Source of the DNA: Melissococcus plutonius ATCC 35311
GTDB taxonomy: Bacteria; Bacillota; Bacilli; Lactobacillales; Enterococcaceae
DNA length: 64,000 nucleotides
Assembly: GCF_000270185.1 (NCBI RefSeq)
Contig: NC_015516.1
Coordinates: forward strand, 124,001-188,000
Reading direction: 5' to 3'
In this document: one piece after another, positions 28,825-38,569 of the stretch
How the letters are laid out: each line of letters opens with the position of its first letter
Numbering within the stretch: position 1 is the first letter of the stretch
The notes under the pieces: model-generated
What the model saw: only the letters and a program-made list of their open reading frames with translations
What the model was told of the DNA's origin: nothing
The model's database searches: none
Translations under genes and position numbers: made by a program

Positions 28825-29675
28825 GATTTACCTATCAACCACACACACCTTTTGAGCAACAAGCATTAGATGATATTAATCTAACCATTAAAGAAGGTTC
28901 CTACACAGCAATCATTGGCCATACAGGTAGCGGAAAATCTACCTTATTACAACATTTAAATGCACTTATTAAACCAACAACAGGTAAGGTAATCATTGGT
29001 GAGAGAACAATTACATCAGAAACAAATAATAAAAATTTAAAGCCTATTCGAAAAAAGGTTGGTATTGTTTTTCAATTTCCGGAATCTCAGCTTTTTGAAG
29101 AAACCGTGCAAAAGGATATTGCTTTTGGTCCCAAAAATTTTGGTGTTCCTGAAAAGAAAGCGAATTTATTAGCAGAAAAAATGCTTTCATATGTTGGTTT
29201 AGATGAAAGTTATTTAACTAGGTCTCCTTTTTCATTATCTGGTGGACAAATGCGTCGGGTAGCTATTGCAGGTGTGCTGGCAATGGAGCCAGAAGTATTG
29301 GTTTTAGATGAACCAACTGCAGGATTAGATCCTCAAGGAAGAAAAGAAATAATGGAAATGTTCTGGCGATTACATCAGGAAAAGAAAATAACTATTATAC
29401 TGGTAACACATTTAATGGAAGGTGCAGCAAATTTTGCTGATCAAATTGTTGTTTTGGAGAAAGGAAGAATTGTTAAATCCGGTTCACCTAAAGAAGTATT
29501 TCAGCAGGTTGATTGGTTAAAAGAGAAACATTTAGGACTTCCACCTGCAACCGAATTTGCTGATAAATTACTCAAGAAAGGGATGGCTTTTTCAACATTA
29601 CCATTAACTGAGAATGAACTAGCTAGTGAAATAATAAATTATATGAAAAATCGGGTGAAAAAAAATGACGAATAA
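28800..29675 (+). CDS. ecfA2: ECF transporter ATPase A2
   Basis: 291-residue second ATPase of the ECF module. Walker [11 protein letters not shown]-loop [10 protein letters not shown], signature LSGGQMRR and Walker [11 protein letters not shown] are intact. I chose the ATG at 28800 ([10 protein letters not shown]), the usual N-terminus; a TTG lies two codons upstream. It overlaps ecfA1 by 25 bases and ecfT by 11 bases, so the three are translationally coupled. Confidence 0.96.
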   Translation: MDIRFEQVGFTYQPHTPFEQQALDDINLTIKEGSYTAIIGHTGSGKSTLLQHLNALIKPTTGKVIIGERTITSETNNKNLKPIRKKVGIVFQFPESQLFEETVQKDIAFGPKNFGVPEKKANLLAEKMLSYVGLDESYLTRSPFSLSGGQMRRVAIAGVLAMEPEVLVLDEPTAGLDPQGRKEIMEMFWRLHQEKKITIILVTHLMEGAANFADQIVVLEKGRIVKSGSPKEVFQQVDWLKEKHLGLPPATEFADKLLKKGMAFSTLPLTENELASEIINYMKNRVKKNDE

Positions 29676-30462
29676 ACTAATTTTTGGTCGCTATATTCCT
29701 GGTAATTCATTCATACACACGCTAGATCCACGAACAAAGTTAATTGCCAGTTTTTATTATATTCTTATTATTTTTTTGGCAAACAATTGGCAAACTTATT
29801 TATTGTTAGCAGTTTTTACTTTCTTAGCAATTCTTTTATCAAAAATTAATTTGGCCTTTTTTGTTCGAGGAATTCGACCACTTCTCTGGCTTATTCTTTT
29901 TACTGTTTCATTACAGATACTATTTACACGTGGAGGAACAACATACTGGGAATGGGGAATTTTTTCACTTACCTTTAATGGTATAGCAAACGGATTACTC
30001 ATTTTTTGTCGTTTTGTATTAATTATATTTATGTCGACGCTTTTGACATTAACAACATCCCCATTAGCATTGGCAGATGCCATAGAATATCTATTATGTC
30101 CGCTTAAAGTCATTCGCTTTCCAGTTCATGAGGTTTCCCTAATGTTATCTATTGCTTTAAGATTTGTCCCAACATTGATGGATGAAACAGAAAAAATCAT
30201 GAATGCGCAACGTGCTCGTGGTGTCGATTTTGGTGAGGGGAGCTTAATTCAAAAAATGAAGGCTGTTATTCCTTTATTGATTCCCTTATTTGTTAGTAGT
30301 TTTAACCGTGCTGAAGATCTGGCAACTGCTATGGAAGCTAGAGGCTATCAGGGAGGAGAAGGACGAACAAGATATCGCATATTATATTGGCATAAAAATG
30401 ATCTAGTTGTCTTGCTGTTTTTTGTTTTATTAACAGTTGGATTATTTATATTAAGAAGTTAG
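29665..30462 (+). CDS. ecfT: ECF transporter transmembrane subunit T
   Basis: 265-residue membrane scaffold that couples the two ATPases to exchangeable substrate-binding S proteins. Five to six hydrophobic segments are visible. The two coupling-helix motifs with Ala-Arg-Gly are present as [12 protein letters not shown] and [11 protein letters not shown]. No S component is encoded next to it, as expected for a group II (shared) ECF module. It overlaps the ecfA2 end. Confidence 0.95.
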   Translation: MTNKLIFGRYIPGNSFIHTLDPRTKLIASFYYILIIFLANNWQTYLLLAVFTFLAILLSKINLAFFVRGIRPLLWLILFTVSLQILFTRGGTTYWEWGIFSLTFNGIANGLLIFCRFVLIIFMSTLLTLTTSPLALADAIEYLLCPLKVIRFPVHEVSLMLSIALRFVPTLMDETEKIMNAQRARGVDFGEGSLIQKMKAVIPLLIPLFVSSFNRAEDLATAMEARGYQGGEGRTRYRILYWHKNDLVVLLFFVLLTVGLFILRS

Positions 30463-30473
30463 GGGAAATAGTT

Positions 30474-31247
30474 ATGCCGCGTTATAAAGCAATAATTGCT
30501 TATGATGGAACAAACTTTAATGGGTTTCAATCACAAATCAATGGACGTACTGTACAAGATGAATTAGAAAAAACGCTCTATAAATTAAATAACAATCAAT
30601 CAATCACTATTTTTGGATCTGGTCGAACAGATGCAGGTGTTCATGCTTTAGGCCAGGTTATTCATTTCGATTATCTCAAAGCAAGAGACGTTGAGAAATT
30701 AAGATTTGCTCTAGACACCCAATCGCCAGCAGATATTTCGGTAAAAAAAATTGAAGAGGTATCTAATAACTTCCATGCTCGGTATCATGTTATAGAAAAA
30801 ACATATCAATTTAAAATTGATACTGGCAAAACTAGAGATCCTTTTCGACGTTTCTATGCTAGTTATTTTCCACATTCGATCGATTTAGCTAAAATTGAAA
30901 AAGCATTGCCTGATTTATTAGGAGAACATGATTTTACTTCATTCTGTGCAGCTGGTTGTTCGGTAGATAGCAAAATAAGAACGATTTATGAAGCATCTGT
31001 TTCTCAAACATCAGAAGATGAAATTATTTTTACCTTTAGAGGAAATGGTTTTTTATATAAAATGGTAAGAATTATTGTAGGAACCCTGTTAAAAATCGGT
31101 CAAGGAAAAATAAAGGAAACAGCAATTCCAGAAATTATTGCAGGAAAAAATCGTCGTTTGGCTGGACCCACTGCACATCCAGAAGGATTGTACCTTGTTC
31201 AAGTTATTTACGAAGAAAATAGCATGAAAACTATACAAAACCGATAG
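30474..31247 (+). CDS. truA: tRNA pseudouridine synthase A
   Basis: 257-residue enzyme that makes pseudouridine at positions 38-40 of the tRNA anticodon arm. The catalytic Asp is D53 in GSGRTDAGVHALG. The start MPRYKAIIAYDGTNFNGFQSQ is characteristic. It begins 11 bases after ecfT behind AGGGGAAA, so it belongs to the ecf transcript. Its last codons form the left arm of the terminator hairpin. In relatives rplM-rpsI often follow truA; here a brnQ array follows instead. Confidence 0.96.
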   Translation: MPRYKAIIAYDGTNFNGFQSQINGRTVQDELEKTLYKLNNNQSITIFGSGRTDAGVHALGQVIHFDYLKARDVEKLRFALDTQSPADISVKKIEEVSNNFHARYHVIEKTYQFKIDTGKTRDPFRRFYASYFPHSIDLAKIEKALPDLLGEHDFTSFCAAGCSVDSKIRTIYEASVSQTSEDEIIFTFRGNGFLYKMVRIIVGTLLKIGQGKIKETAIPEIIAGKNRRLAGPTAHPEGLYLVQVIYEENSMKTIQNR

Positions 31248-31295
31248 CTTTAAAAATAATAGCTATCGGTTTTGTATGATTTTCATGCTATTTTT
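31217..31295. terminator. bidirectional terminator overlapping the truA 3' end
   Basis: A long stem pairs 31219-31249 with 31261-31292, interrupted by one 2x2 mismatch (CT/GA). The core is ATACAAAACCGATAGCT. Each side ends in A/T runs. It lies between convergent truA and brnQ, with its left arm inside truA codons and its right end reaching the brnQ stop. Confidence 0.8.
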
Positions 31296-32626
31296 ATTCA
31301 TTGAATCTTTTATGTTTTGGCATAGCTATCCATAAAAGACCGACTATAAAACCAATGATTGCTGGAACTGTCCAACCGAGTCCAGCAGAAAATAAAGGTA
31401 AATACTTTTCAGCAATTTGAAGAAGTGGTGAAACTAAGCGACCTTCCTTAACGATTATTGGCGAACTATTTAGCATATCAAGCAAAGCTGCAAAAAAAGT
31501 AAAAAGCGTTGTCATTTGATAAACTTCTTTTCTGTAAAGTAATGGTTAATGGGTATAAGAACATTAATACAGGCAACGAGAATTGAATGATATTTGTTAA
31601 TCCAACATTGGTAAAAAGACAAGCAAAAATGCTAATTGCTATAATAAAAAATTTATATGAAAGCTGAGGAAATAACTGTACAAATGTTTCTGAACAAGCA
31701 GTTATTGCACCAATCTCTGTTTTTAAACAAGCCAAAATAACAATAATAGCTAATAAGATTAGCCCACCTTTCCCTAAATAATAAGTGGCAATTTGTGTTA
31801 AAGAAATGCCACCATTTGAACTGATAGCAAAGCGTCCAATACTCATTGTTCCTACACAGGCTAATAGGGTATAAATAATACCCATTAAAATAACAGTAAT
31901 GATACCAGATTTAATAGTATCTTTTGCAATCTCTCTTGGTTTAGTAATTCCCATTCAACGAATGGTTGAAATAATAACAACAGCAAACAAGAAAGAAACT
32001 AATGCATCTAATGTATTATAGCCATCAGTAAATCCCTTAAAAAAAGCATCTTGTCTGTATGCTTCACCAATGGGAGCTGAGGAAATGCTACCTAGGGGAT
32101 GTATAAAAGCTAAAACTAGTAAAATAGCTAAGAAAAATAAAAATAATGGATTAAGAAATTTGCCAACGTAATCTAATAGTCTAGATGGATTTTTTGAAAA
32201 AAACCAAACAAATAGAAAAAACATGATAGAAAATACGGGCAAAACAATTCCTTGATTATTTTTGGATAAAAAAGGCGCTATTCCAATTTCAAAGGCTGTT
32301 GTTGCTAAACGTGGAATAGAAAATAAAGGGCCAATTGTTAAAGTGAGTAGAAAGGTAAAAAATAAAGCGTAAGTATGATGAATCCGATCTGCTAGTTCGA
32401 TTAAGCCATCATTTTCAGAAACTCCCATAACAATAATGCCCAAAAAGGGAAGACCAACACCAGTTACAATGAAACCTAAATTGGCAATAAATACATGAGC
32501 ACCGGCTTCTTGTCCTAAATGCACAGGAAAGATAAGATTACCTGCACCAAAAAATAATCCAAATAGCATGGGACCAATAAATAGATAATCTTTTAAAGCT
32601 AGTTTTGTCTTCATAAATACTTTCAC
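31294..32626 (-). pseudogene. brnQ: brnQ copy 3, broken branched-chain amino acid carrier
   Basis: Third member of the tandem BrnQ array, reading as three pieces. Piece one runs from 32626 and carries the family start ([22 protein letters not shown]) to VVIISTIR, where TGA replaces the Arg codon present in the intact copies. The second piece resumes at MGITKPREIAKD and goes to PLTITL. There about 35 bases are missing compared with its neighbours (the MLLALFGSLFNN segment), which shifts the frame. The last piece restarts at KEVYQMTTLFTFFAALLDML and reaches the normal C-terminus. Two independent lesions argue for a true pseudogene. Intact members are Na+ or H+ coupled Leu/Ile/Val importers. Confidence 0.92.
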
Positions 32627-32726
32627 CTCTTTAATTATGAAGAGAAATAGTCAATTTTGTATTAAAAACCTATTTTTTGTATTAATAAATTTAAAAACTT
32701 TGTTGCTAGATAAATAATGCTACCTT

Positions 32727-34097
32727 TTATTTTACCATTTTTTTAAAGATTAATTTTTTATTTTGAAAAATTTTTACCCACAATAAACCTAGAATAAAAC
32801 CAACGATTGCTGGCACTATCCAACCTATTCCAGTTGAAAATAAAGGTAAATATTTTGATGCACTTTGTAGAATGGGTGCCACTAAATTGTTCTCTTTAAT
32901 AACTGAAGGCATATGATTTAACATATCAAGAAAAGCCGCAAGGAAGGTAAAAAAAGTCGTTATTTGGTAAACTTCTTTTCGGTTATTAAAAAAAGGACCA
33001 CAGACAACAAGTAACATTAATGTAATGGTTAATGGACATAGAAACATTAACACTGGTGAGGCAAATTGAATAATATTTGTTAGGCCAATATTTGCAAATA
33101 AACAAGCAAAAATACTAATAAATGTAATAAAAAATTTATAAGAAAACTTGGGAAATATCTGCATAAATGTTCCTGAACAAGCAGTGATTAGACCAATTGC
33201 TGTTTTTAGACAGGCCAAAGTAACAATAAGTGTTAATAAAATGAGACCACCCTTACCTAAATAATAGGTAGCAATTTGAGTTAAAGCAATACCTCCATTT
33301 GAGCTGATAGGAAAACGTCCAATACTCATAGTACCTACGTAGGCTAATAGTGTATAAATAATACTCATTAAAATAACTGTAATGGTACCTGATTTAATGG
33401 TATCTTTAGCAATCTCCTTTGATTCTGTAATTCCCATTCTACGAATTGCCGAAATAATAACTACTGCGAATAAAAAAGAATTCAAGGCATCTAAGGTATT
33501 GTATCCATCAGTAAATCCTTTGAAAAAAGCGCCTTGTTTATAAGCTTCACCAATAGGAGCTGAAGTGATATTGCCCATTGGATGAATAAAAGCTAAAATT
33601 AACAAGATGGCTAGGAAGAATAAAAATAATGGATTTAAGACCTTACCAATATAATCTAATAATTTGGAAGGCGTTTTTGAGAAAAACCAAGAGAGCAGAA
33701 AAAACATAGCTGAAAATACAACAAGAATAACTGGGTGACTATCTTTTGGAAAAAAAGATGAGAAACCAATTTCAAAAGAAGTCGTTGCTAAACGTGGAAT
33801 AGCAAACAATGGACCAATCGTTAGAGTTAACAGAAACGTAAAAATTAAAGCATAACTATGATGAATACGATCTGCTAATTCAATTAGGCTATCACTTCTT
33901 GAAATTCCCATAACAATAATGCCTAAAAATGGCAAGCCTACGCCGGTTATAATAAAACCTAAATTGGCAACAAACACATGGGCACCTGCTTCTTGTCCTA
34001 GATGTACAGGAAAGATAAGATTACCTGCACCAAAAAATAATCCAAACAACATAGAACCTATATATAAATAATCTTTCCAGATTAATTCTTTCTTCAT
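32727..34097 (-). CDS. brnQ: branched-chain amino acid carrier, BrnQ family (copy 2)
   Basis: 456-residue LIVCS-family carrier with about 12 membrane segments, importing Leu, Ile or Val with Na+ or H+. The N-terminal signature [21 protein letters not shown] and the segment PRLATTSFEIGFSSFF are typical. Length is normal. AAGGAGC lies upstream of the ATG. Copies 1 and 2 differ at many positions, so they may have different affinity or specificity. Copies 1 and 2 are separated by 143 bases with no obvious terminator, so cotranscription is possible. Confidence 0.95.
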   Translation of the reverse strand: MKKELIWKDYLYIGSMLFGLFFGAGNLIFPVHLGQEAGAHVFVANLGFIITGVGLPFLGIIVMGISRSDSLIELADRIHHSYALIFTFLLTLTIGPLFAIPRLATTSFEIGFSSFFPKDSHPVILVVFSAMFFLLSWFFSKTPSKLLDYIGKVLNPLFLFFLAILLILAFIHPMGNITSAPIGEAYKQGAFFKGFTDGYNTLDALNSFLFAVVIISAIRRMGITESKEIAKDTIKSGTITVILMSIIYTLLAYVGTMSIGRFPISSNGGIALTQIATYYLGKGGLILLTLIVTLACLKTAIGLITACSGTFMQIFPKFSYKFFITFISIFACLFANIGLTNIIQFASPVLMFLCPLTITLMLLVVCGPFFNNRKEVYQITTFFTFLAAFLDMLNHMPSVIKENNLVAPILQSASKYLPLFSTGIGWIVPAIVGFILGLLWVKIFQNKKLIFKKMVK

Positions 34098-34240
34098 TTT
34101 GAAAAGCTCCTTTTTTAATTATTAATTAAATCAGTGAATTCTTTGTTTATACATATATCAATTTAATTTATAGTATCACTGTTTCATTAAAAAGCATCCT
34201 ATGTATTAGTTTAAGATTATTTTTTAGTTAATGATTATTT

Positions 34241-35605
34241 TTAAGATTTTTTTAGATAGTTTATTTTATATTTTGGCAGAATGATCCATAAGATACCTAG
34301 AATAAAGCCAAATGCTGCTGGAGTAGTCCATCCCATTCCAATAGAAAACAATGGAAGATATTTTTCAGCCATTTCTAAGATGGGAACTACCAAGCGACTT
34401 TCCCTAATTATAGCTGGTGAATTATTTAGCATATCGAGAAATGCTGCAAAAAAGGTAAATAATGTTGTTATTTGATAGACTTCCTTTCGATTATTGAACA
34501 AGGAGCCAAATAAAGCGAGTAACATTAAAGTAATGGTTAGCGGATATAAAAACATGAGTACAGGTAAAGAAAATTGAATGATATTTGTTAAGCCAACATT
34601 TGCGAATAGACAGGTAAAAATGCTAATCGATAGGATAAAAAATTTATAAGAAATGTTTGAAAAAAGTTTCATAAATGTTTCTGAGCAAGCAGTAATTAAT
34701 CCAATTGCTGTTTTCAAGCAAGCTAAAATAACAATAGTAGCTAACAAAACAAGTCCACCATTTCCCAAATAATGGGTAGCGATTTGTGTCAAAGCAATAC
34801 CACCATTTGAGCTGATAGCAAAGTGTCCTACGCTCATGGTTCCTACATAAGCTAATAACGTATAGATAACACCCATCAGAATAACTGTAATAATTCCAGA
34901 TTTGATAGTGTCTTTTGCAATGTCTTTCGGTTCAGTAACACCCATCCCACGAATTGTTGAAATAATCACAACTGCTAGCATAAAAGAACCTAATGCATCT
35001 AATGTATTATAACCATCAGTAAAACCCTTGAAAAACGCACTCGTACTATAAGCATCACCAATTGGAGCAGAAGAGATATTGCCTAATGGATGAATAAAAG
35101 CTAAAATTAACAAGATAGCTAAGAAAAACAAAAATAAAGGATTTAGGAACTTACCAATATAATCCAATAATTTAGATGGACTCTTTGAAAATAACCAAGC
35201 AAATAAAAAGAATATAACAGAAAATACAGCGAGAACTACTGTATGACTACTCTTTTGGAAAAAAGGCGCTAATCCAATTTCAAAAGAAGTTGTTGCTAAG
35301 CGTGGAATAGTGAAAAGTGGCCCTAAGGTTAACGTCAATATAAATGTAAAGATTAAAGCGTACGGACGACTTATTCGTTCTGCTAATTCAATAGAACTAT
35401 TACATTGTGAAATTCCCATTACAAGAATTCCTAAAAATGGCAAACCAATTCCTGTAACTAGGAAACCTAAATTGGCAGAAAACACATGGGCACCCGCTTC
35501 TTGTCCTAAATGCACAGGAAAGATAAGATTACCTGCACCAAAAAATAATCCAAACAACATAGAACCCACATATAAATAATTTTTCCAAGTCAATTTTTTC
35601 TTCAT
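34241..35605 (-). CDS. brnQ: branched-chain amino acid carrier, BrnQ family (copy 1)
   Basis: 454-residue carrier of the same family and first of the three in reading direction. All landmarks of the intact family are present, including [62 protein letters not shown] and the C-terminal LPLFSIGMGWTTPAAFGFILG. GAGAGGATGG precedes the ATG. It is divergent from the two-component system, with which it shares a 383-base intergenic region. Confidence 0.95.
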   Translation of the reverse strand: MKKKLTWKNYLYVGSMLFGLFFGAGNLIFPVHLGQEAGAHVFSANLGFLVTGIGLPFLGILVMGISQCNSSIELAERISRPYALIFTFILTLTLGPLFTIPRLATTSFEIGLAPFFQKSSHTVVLAVFSVIFFLFAWLFSKSPSKLLDYIGKFLNPLFLFFLAILLILAFIHPLGNISSAPIGDAYSTSAFFKGFTDGYNTLDALGSFMLAVVIISTIRGMGVTEPKDIAKDTIKSGIITVILMGVIYTLLAYVGTMSVGHFAISSNGGIALTQIATHYLGNGGLVLLATIVILACLKTAIGLITACSETFMKLFSNISYKFFILSISIFTCLFANVGLTNIIQFSLPVLMFLYPLTITLMLLALFGSLFNNRKEVYQITTLFTFFAAFLDMLNNSPAIIRESRLVVPILEMAEKYLPLFSIGMGWTTPAAFGFILGILWIILPKYKINYLKKS

Positions 35606-35988
35606 ATTACCATCCTCTCATTAATTATTAATAAAAATAACAGAAGAAATCAACAATAGCAAGAAAATTCCAAGAATTTTTCAATTTATGTAGAGATGAT
35701 TAAAAACTAAATAGATAGGTAGATCAAATAAAAAAACTACCTATTTAATAAGTCTAAAATTTTAAAAATTAAATATGGCGTTTAGTTGAAGAAAATGAGC
35801 ATTATTGAACCCTTAATAATAATTAAATCTATCTCATTGTTATAAAATAGAATAAATATTATTTTATAATATTTATTATTTAAGAGAGATTGCCATGATC
35901 AAGAAATCATTATATAATGAAGAAAATTTATCAATGAAAATTTTATTAAAATAAGTTTAACTTTTTGGTAAATAAGGAAGGAATCAAT
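35606..35988. promoter_or_regulatory. divergent control region between brnQ and the sensor kinase gene
   Basis: Very AT-rich. It holds an ATAGGTAG/CTACCTAT inverted repeat at 35715-35744, a 12-bp AT inverted repeat at 35851-35877 and the kinase promoter at 35890-35918. No ORF is seen. I cannot place the brnQ promoter. Confidence 0.55.
35851..35918 (+). promoter_or_regulatory. promoter of the two-component system with upstream inverted repeat
   Basis: TTGCCA (35890-35895) and TATAAT (35913-35918) are 17 bases apart, an almost perfect promoter. Twelve bases upstream of the -35 lies a perfect 12-bp inverted repeat, AATAAATATTAT with ATAATATTTATT around TTT. It could be an operator for the response regulator or an UP-like element. 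Confidence 0.7.
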
Positions 35989-37620
35989 GTGAATAGTAAA
36001 AAGAAACAAGGGATTTGGCCAATTCATTTTAATTTACAAATGACGGTTATCTTGCTTGTTTGTTGTTCAACACTTGTTTCATTGCTTGTTTCTGCATTCT
36101 TGATTCGTAATTTCATAATGAAAACAAATTATGAAACAGTTTCAGAAAAAATGTCAAGTACAGCTAAAATTATTGCAAAAAGTGAAACAGTTCGCAATGG
36201 TTTATTGTATGGTGATAAGCAACAATTTGTTCAACAATTTACAAGGGATATTACGAATGATGCAAAACTCGATTTTATCGTTGTAATGGATAAAAAAGGC
36301 GTCCGTTTATCTCATACTGATGCTTCCTATATAGGCCAGCCATTTTCAAATAAACCAGATATGCAACGAGTACTTGCTGGTCACGAATTTTTTTCAAAGA
36401 AGAATGGGGTATTGGGAAAAGGTTATCGCTATTTTGTGCCGGTGACCTTTCATAACAAGGTAATTTGTGCTGTTTGTGTCGGTTCAACGACACAAAGAAT
36501 TGAAATGCAAATCATTAATGCACAGAAAAAAATTTTATTTGCTTTATGCGTCGGATTAATTGTTGGTATTATTGGTGCTATTTTTCTGGCGAGAAAAATA
36601 AAAGGTATTTTACTGGGCTTAGAACCAGAAGAAATAGCAACGCAATTAATTGAGAAAGAAATCATTGAAAACGAAGTTAATGAAGGAATTTTAGCTATTT
36701 CACAAAATCGAGAAGTCATTTTAATGAATAAAGAGGCAAAAAAATTGTTAACCTCATCAAATCTGGAAACCACTTCTTTGATTGGCAGTCAGGTGGATGA
36801 AAATCTTTATGATGTATTATTTAAAAAAGCATTTGAGGAAAAACAAATTATACGTAATCAAGCAATGTATCTAAATGGGGTTGAAGTTATAGCTAGCGCT
36901 TCACCAATCTTTAATAAGAATCAGTTTTTTGGCGTTGTAGCAACATTGAATGACCAATCTGAAGTAATAAAATTGTTAGATGAATTAGGCGGCACAGAAC
37001 AATATATTAATTCTTTACGAGCACAGACTCATGAATTTTTAAACAAACTGCATGTTGTATCCGGGTTAATTGATTTAAAAAAATTTGATGAAGTATCAAG
37101 CTTTATTAAACAATTAAATCAACATTATAGAGCCGATGTTGGCATTATTACTAAACAAATAAAAGTGCCGGCAATTGCTGGATTTTTATTAGGGAAAATT
37201 AATGAAGCAAAAGAACAAGACGTTGAAATGGTCATTGCTTCTGATTCCTATATCCCTGAAATTGAAGTTGATGATTCGATTCATGCATTACTGCAAGTTT
37301 TAGGTAATCTATTAGACAATGCAAAGGAAGCAACCTTGTGTAATAAATCCAGTAGAACAGTTTGGATTCATCTAACTTTTGAGGAAGAAAGCCAGATATT
37401 TATTTTAACTGTTTGTGATAATGGTATAGGAATAACAGATGAAACTAAACACAAACTTTTTCAAGTTGGCGTTTCAACCAAAGGAAAAAATCGTGGATTT
37501 GGATTAGCTATTGTCAAAAAAATTATTAATCAGCACAATGGAATGATTGAATTTTCAGCTAGGGAAGAAGGTGGCACAACTGTATATTTAGAATTGCCAA
37601 AGGAGGGAAAAAATAATTGA
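35989..37620 (+). CDS. CitA/DcuS-type sensor histidine kinase
   Basis: 543-residue membrane sensor. Helix 1 (about 15-38) and helix 2 (about 178-198) flank an extracytoplasmic PAS-like domain (KGVRLSHTDASYIGQPFSNK, then GYRYFVPVTFHNKVICAVCVG), the type that senses citrate, malate or other di- and tricarboxylates. A cytoplasmic PAS follows, then the phosphoacceptor H348 in QTHEFLNKLHVVSGL, the N box near N444 (GNLLDNAKEA) and the ATP-lid motifs DNGIGI and GFGLAIV. The start GTG lies seven bases after GGAAGG. It overlaps the regulator gene by four bases. The ligand cannot be told from sequence. Confidence 0.92.
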   Translation: MNSKKKQGIWPIHFNLQMTVILLVCCSTLVSLLVSAFLIRNFIMKTNYETVSEKMSSTAKIIAKSETVRNGLLYGDKQQFVQQFTRDITNDAKLDFIVVMDKKGVRLSHTDASYIGQPFSNKPDMQRVLAGHEFFSKKNGVLGKGYRYFVPVTFHNKVICAVCVGSTTQRIEMQIINAQKKILFALCVGLIVGIIGAIFLARKIKGILLGLEPEEIATQLIEKEIIENEVNEGILAISQNREVILMNKEAKKLLTSSNLETTSLIGSQVDENLYDVLFKKAFEEKQIIRNQAMYLNGVEVIASASPIFNKNQFFGVVATLNDQSEVIKLLDELGGTEQYINSLRAQTHEFLNKLHVVSGLIDLKKFDEVSSFIKQLNQHYRADVGIITKQIKVPAIAGFLLGKINEAKEQDVEMVIASDSYIPEIEVDDSIHALLQVLGNLLDNAKEATLCNKSSRTVWIHLTFEEESQIFILTVCDNGIGITDETKHKLFQVGVSTKGKNRGFGLAIVKKIINQHNGMIEFSAREEGGTTVYLELPKEGKNN

Positions 37621-38390
37621 CTCAAGTACTAATCGTTGAAGATGATCCCATGGTAGCTATGTTGAATCAAACTTTTATTGAAAAATTCTCGAATATGAAA
37701 ATAATTGAAAATGTTCGAACAGCCAGTGAAGCAAGAAAAATTATTGAATTAAATGAAATAGATTTATTATTATTAGATATTTTTTTACCGGGAGATACAG
37801 GGATTGAGTTACTTTCATGGATAAGAATGAGCAAAAAAGAAAATATTGCAGTGATTCTAATTACAGCGGCTGACGATGTTGGAACGGTAAAGGCAGCTAT
37901 TCGGTATGGTGCTATCGATTATTTGATTAAACCTTTTACCTTTGAACGTTTTCAGTTTGCAGTTGAGAAATATTTGAAATTGATAGATGCTACACAAGGA
38001 AATAAAACAGATCAATCAACACTTGATCGTTATTTAAATGCCTCTGATTCATTTAATAATGAAACCACCCAGACTGAAAAAAATAGAATTATTTTACCAA
38101 AAGGACTAACAAAATTAACATTAAAAAGAGTTTATCAAGGCATTGAAACATTTAATGAAACGCTATTTTCAACCAAAGAACTATCAATTAATGAAACGCT
38201 ATTTTCAACCAAAGAACTATCAATTGCTATTCAACTCTCAAGAATATCGACAAAAAAATACCTGCAATTTTTGGTGGATTGCCAATTTTTAGAAGAAGTA
38301 ATTTGTTATTTAGAAATGGGAAGGCCCTTAATGAAGTATAAGGTGAAAAAGGAAAATCAACAAATGTTTTCTAATTATTTCACTGATTAA
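37617..38390 (+). CDS. CitB/DcuR-type response regulator
   Basis: 257 residues. The receiver domain (1-120) has the acidic pair in VEDD, phosphoacceptor D54 in LLLLDIFLPGD, the Thr in LITAAD and the Lys in LIKPF. The C-terminal domain is a DcuR/CitB-type helix-turn-helix (STKELSIAIQLSRISTKKYLQFL). An exact 36-base tandem duplication gives NETLFSTKELSI twice at its beginning, making the protein somewhat longer than the family norm. The start is TTG, overlapping the kinase stop as TTGA. Likely targets are the neighbouring permease and dehydrogenase genes; that is inference. Confidence 0.92.
   Translation: MTQVLIVEDDPMVAMLNQTFIEKFSNMKIIENVRTASEARKIIELNEIDLLLLDIFLPGDTGIELLSWIRMSKKENIAVILITAADDVGTVKAAIRYGAIDYLIKPFTFERFQFAVEKYLKLIDATQGNKTDQSTLDRYLNASDSFNNETTQTEKNRIILPKGLTKLTLKRVYQGIETFNETLFSTKELSINETLFSTKELSIAIQLSRISTKKYLQFLVDCQFLEEVICYLEMGRPLMKYKVKKENQQMFSNYFTD
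38154..38225 (+). repeat. 36-bp exact tandem duplication in the response regulator gene
   Basis: Two identical 36-base units starting AATGAAACGCTATTTTCAAC, at 38154-38189 and 38190-38225. The unit is a multiple of three and keeps the frame, duplicating twelve residues at the start of the DNA-binding domain. Confidence 0.97.
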
Positions 38391-38496
38391 TTTCTATTAA
38401 AAAATTTGGTTAGAAAAGATAACTTTAATAAAAAATTTACTTAAAGATCTTTTGTTTTTTTCAAATATCTTGTGAACTATCAATCATAATAAAGAT

Positions 38497-38541
38497 AAAG
38501 ACCATTTCAATTAGAAATTTTTCTTAATTGAAACGGTCTTT
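38497..38541. terminator. bidirectional terminator between response regulator and dehydrogenase genes
   Basis: A 17-bp stem with one mismatch pairs 38497-38513 with 38525-38541 (core AAAGACC/GGTCTTT). It lies between convergent genes and is flanked by A/T-rich runs on both sides. Confidence 0.75.
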
Positions 38542-38569
38542 ATTAAAAATCTCTGATAATTAACTTTTA

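Noticed and set aside
31294-32626. Three separate small membrane protein genes
   Set aside because: Side by side they match consecutive parts of the intact BrnQ copies, so they are pieces of one broken gene.
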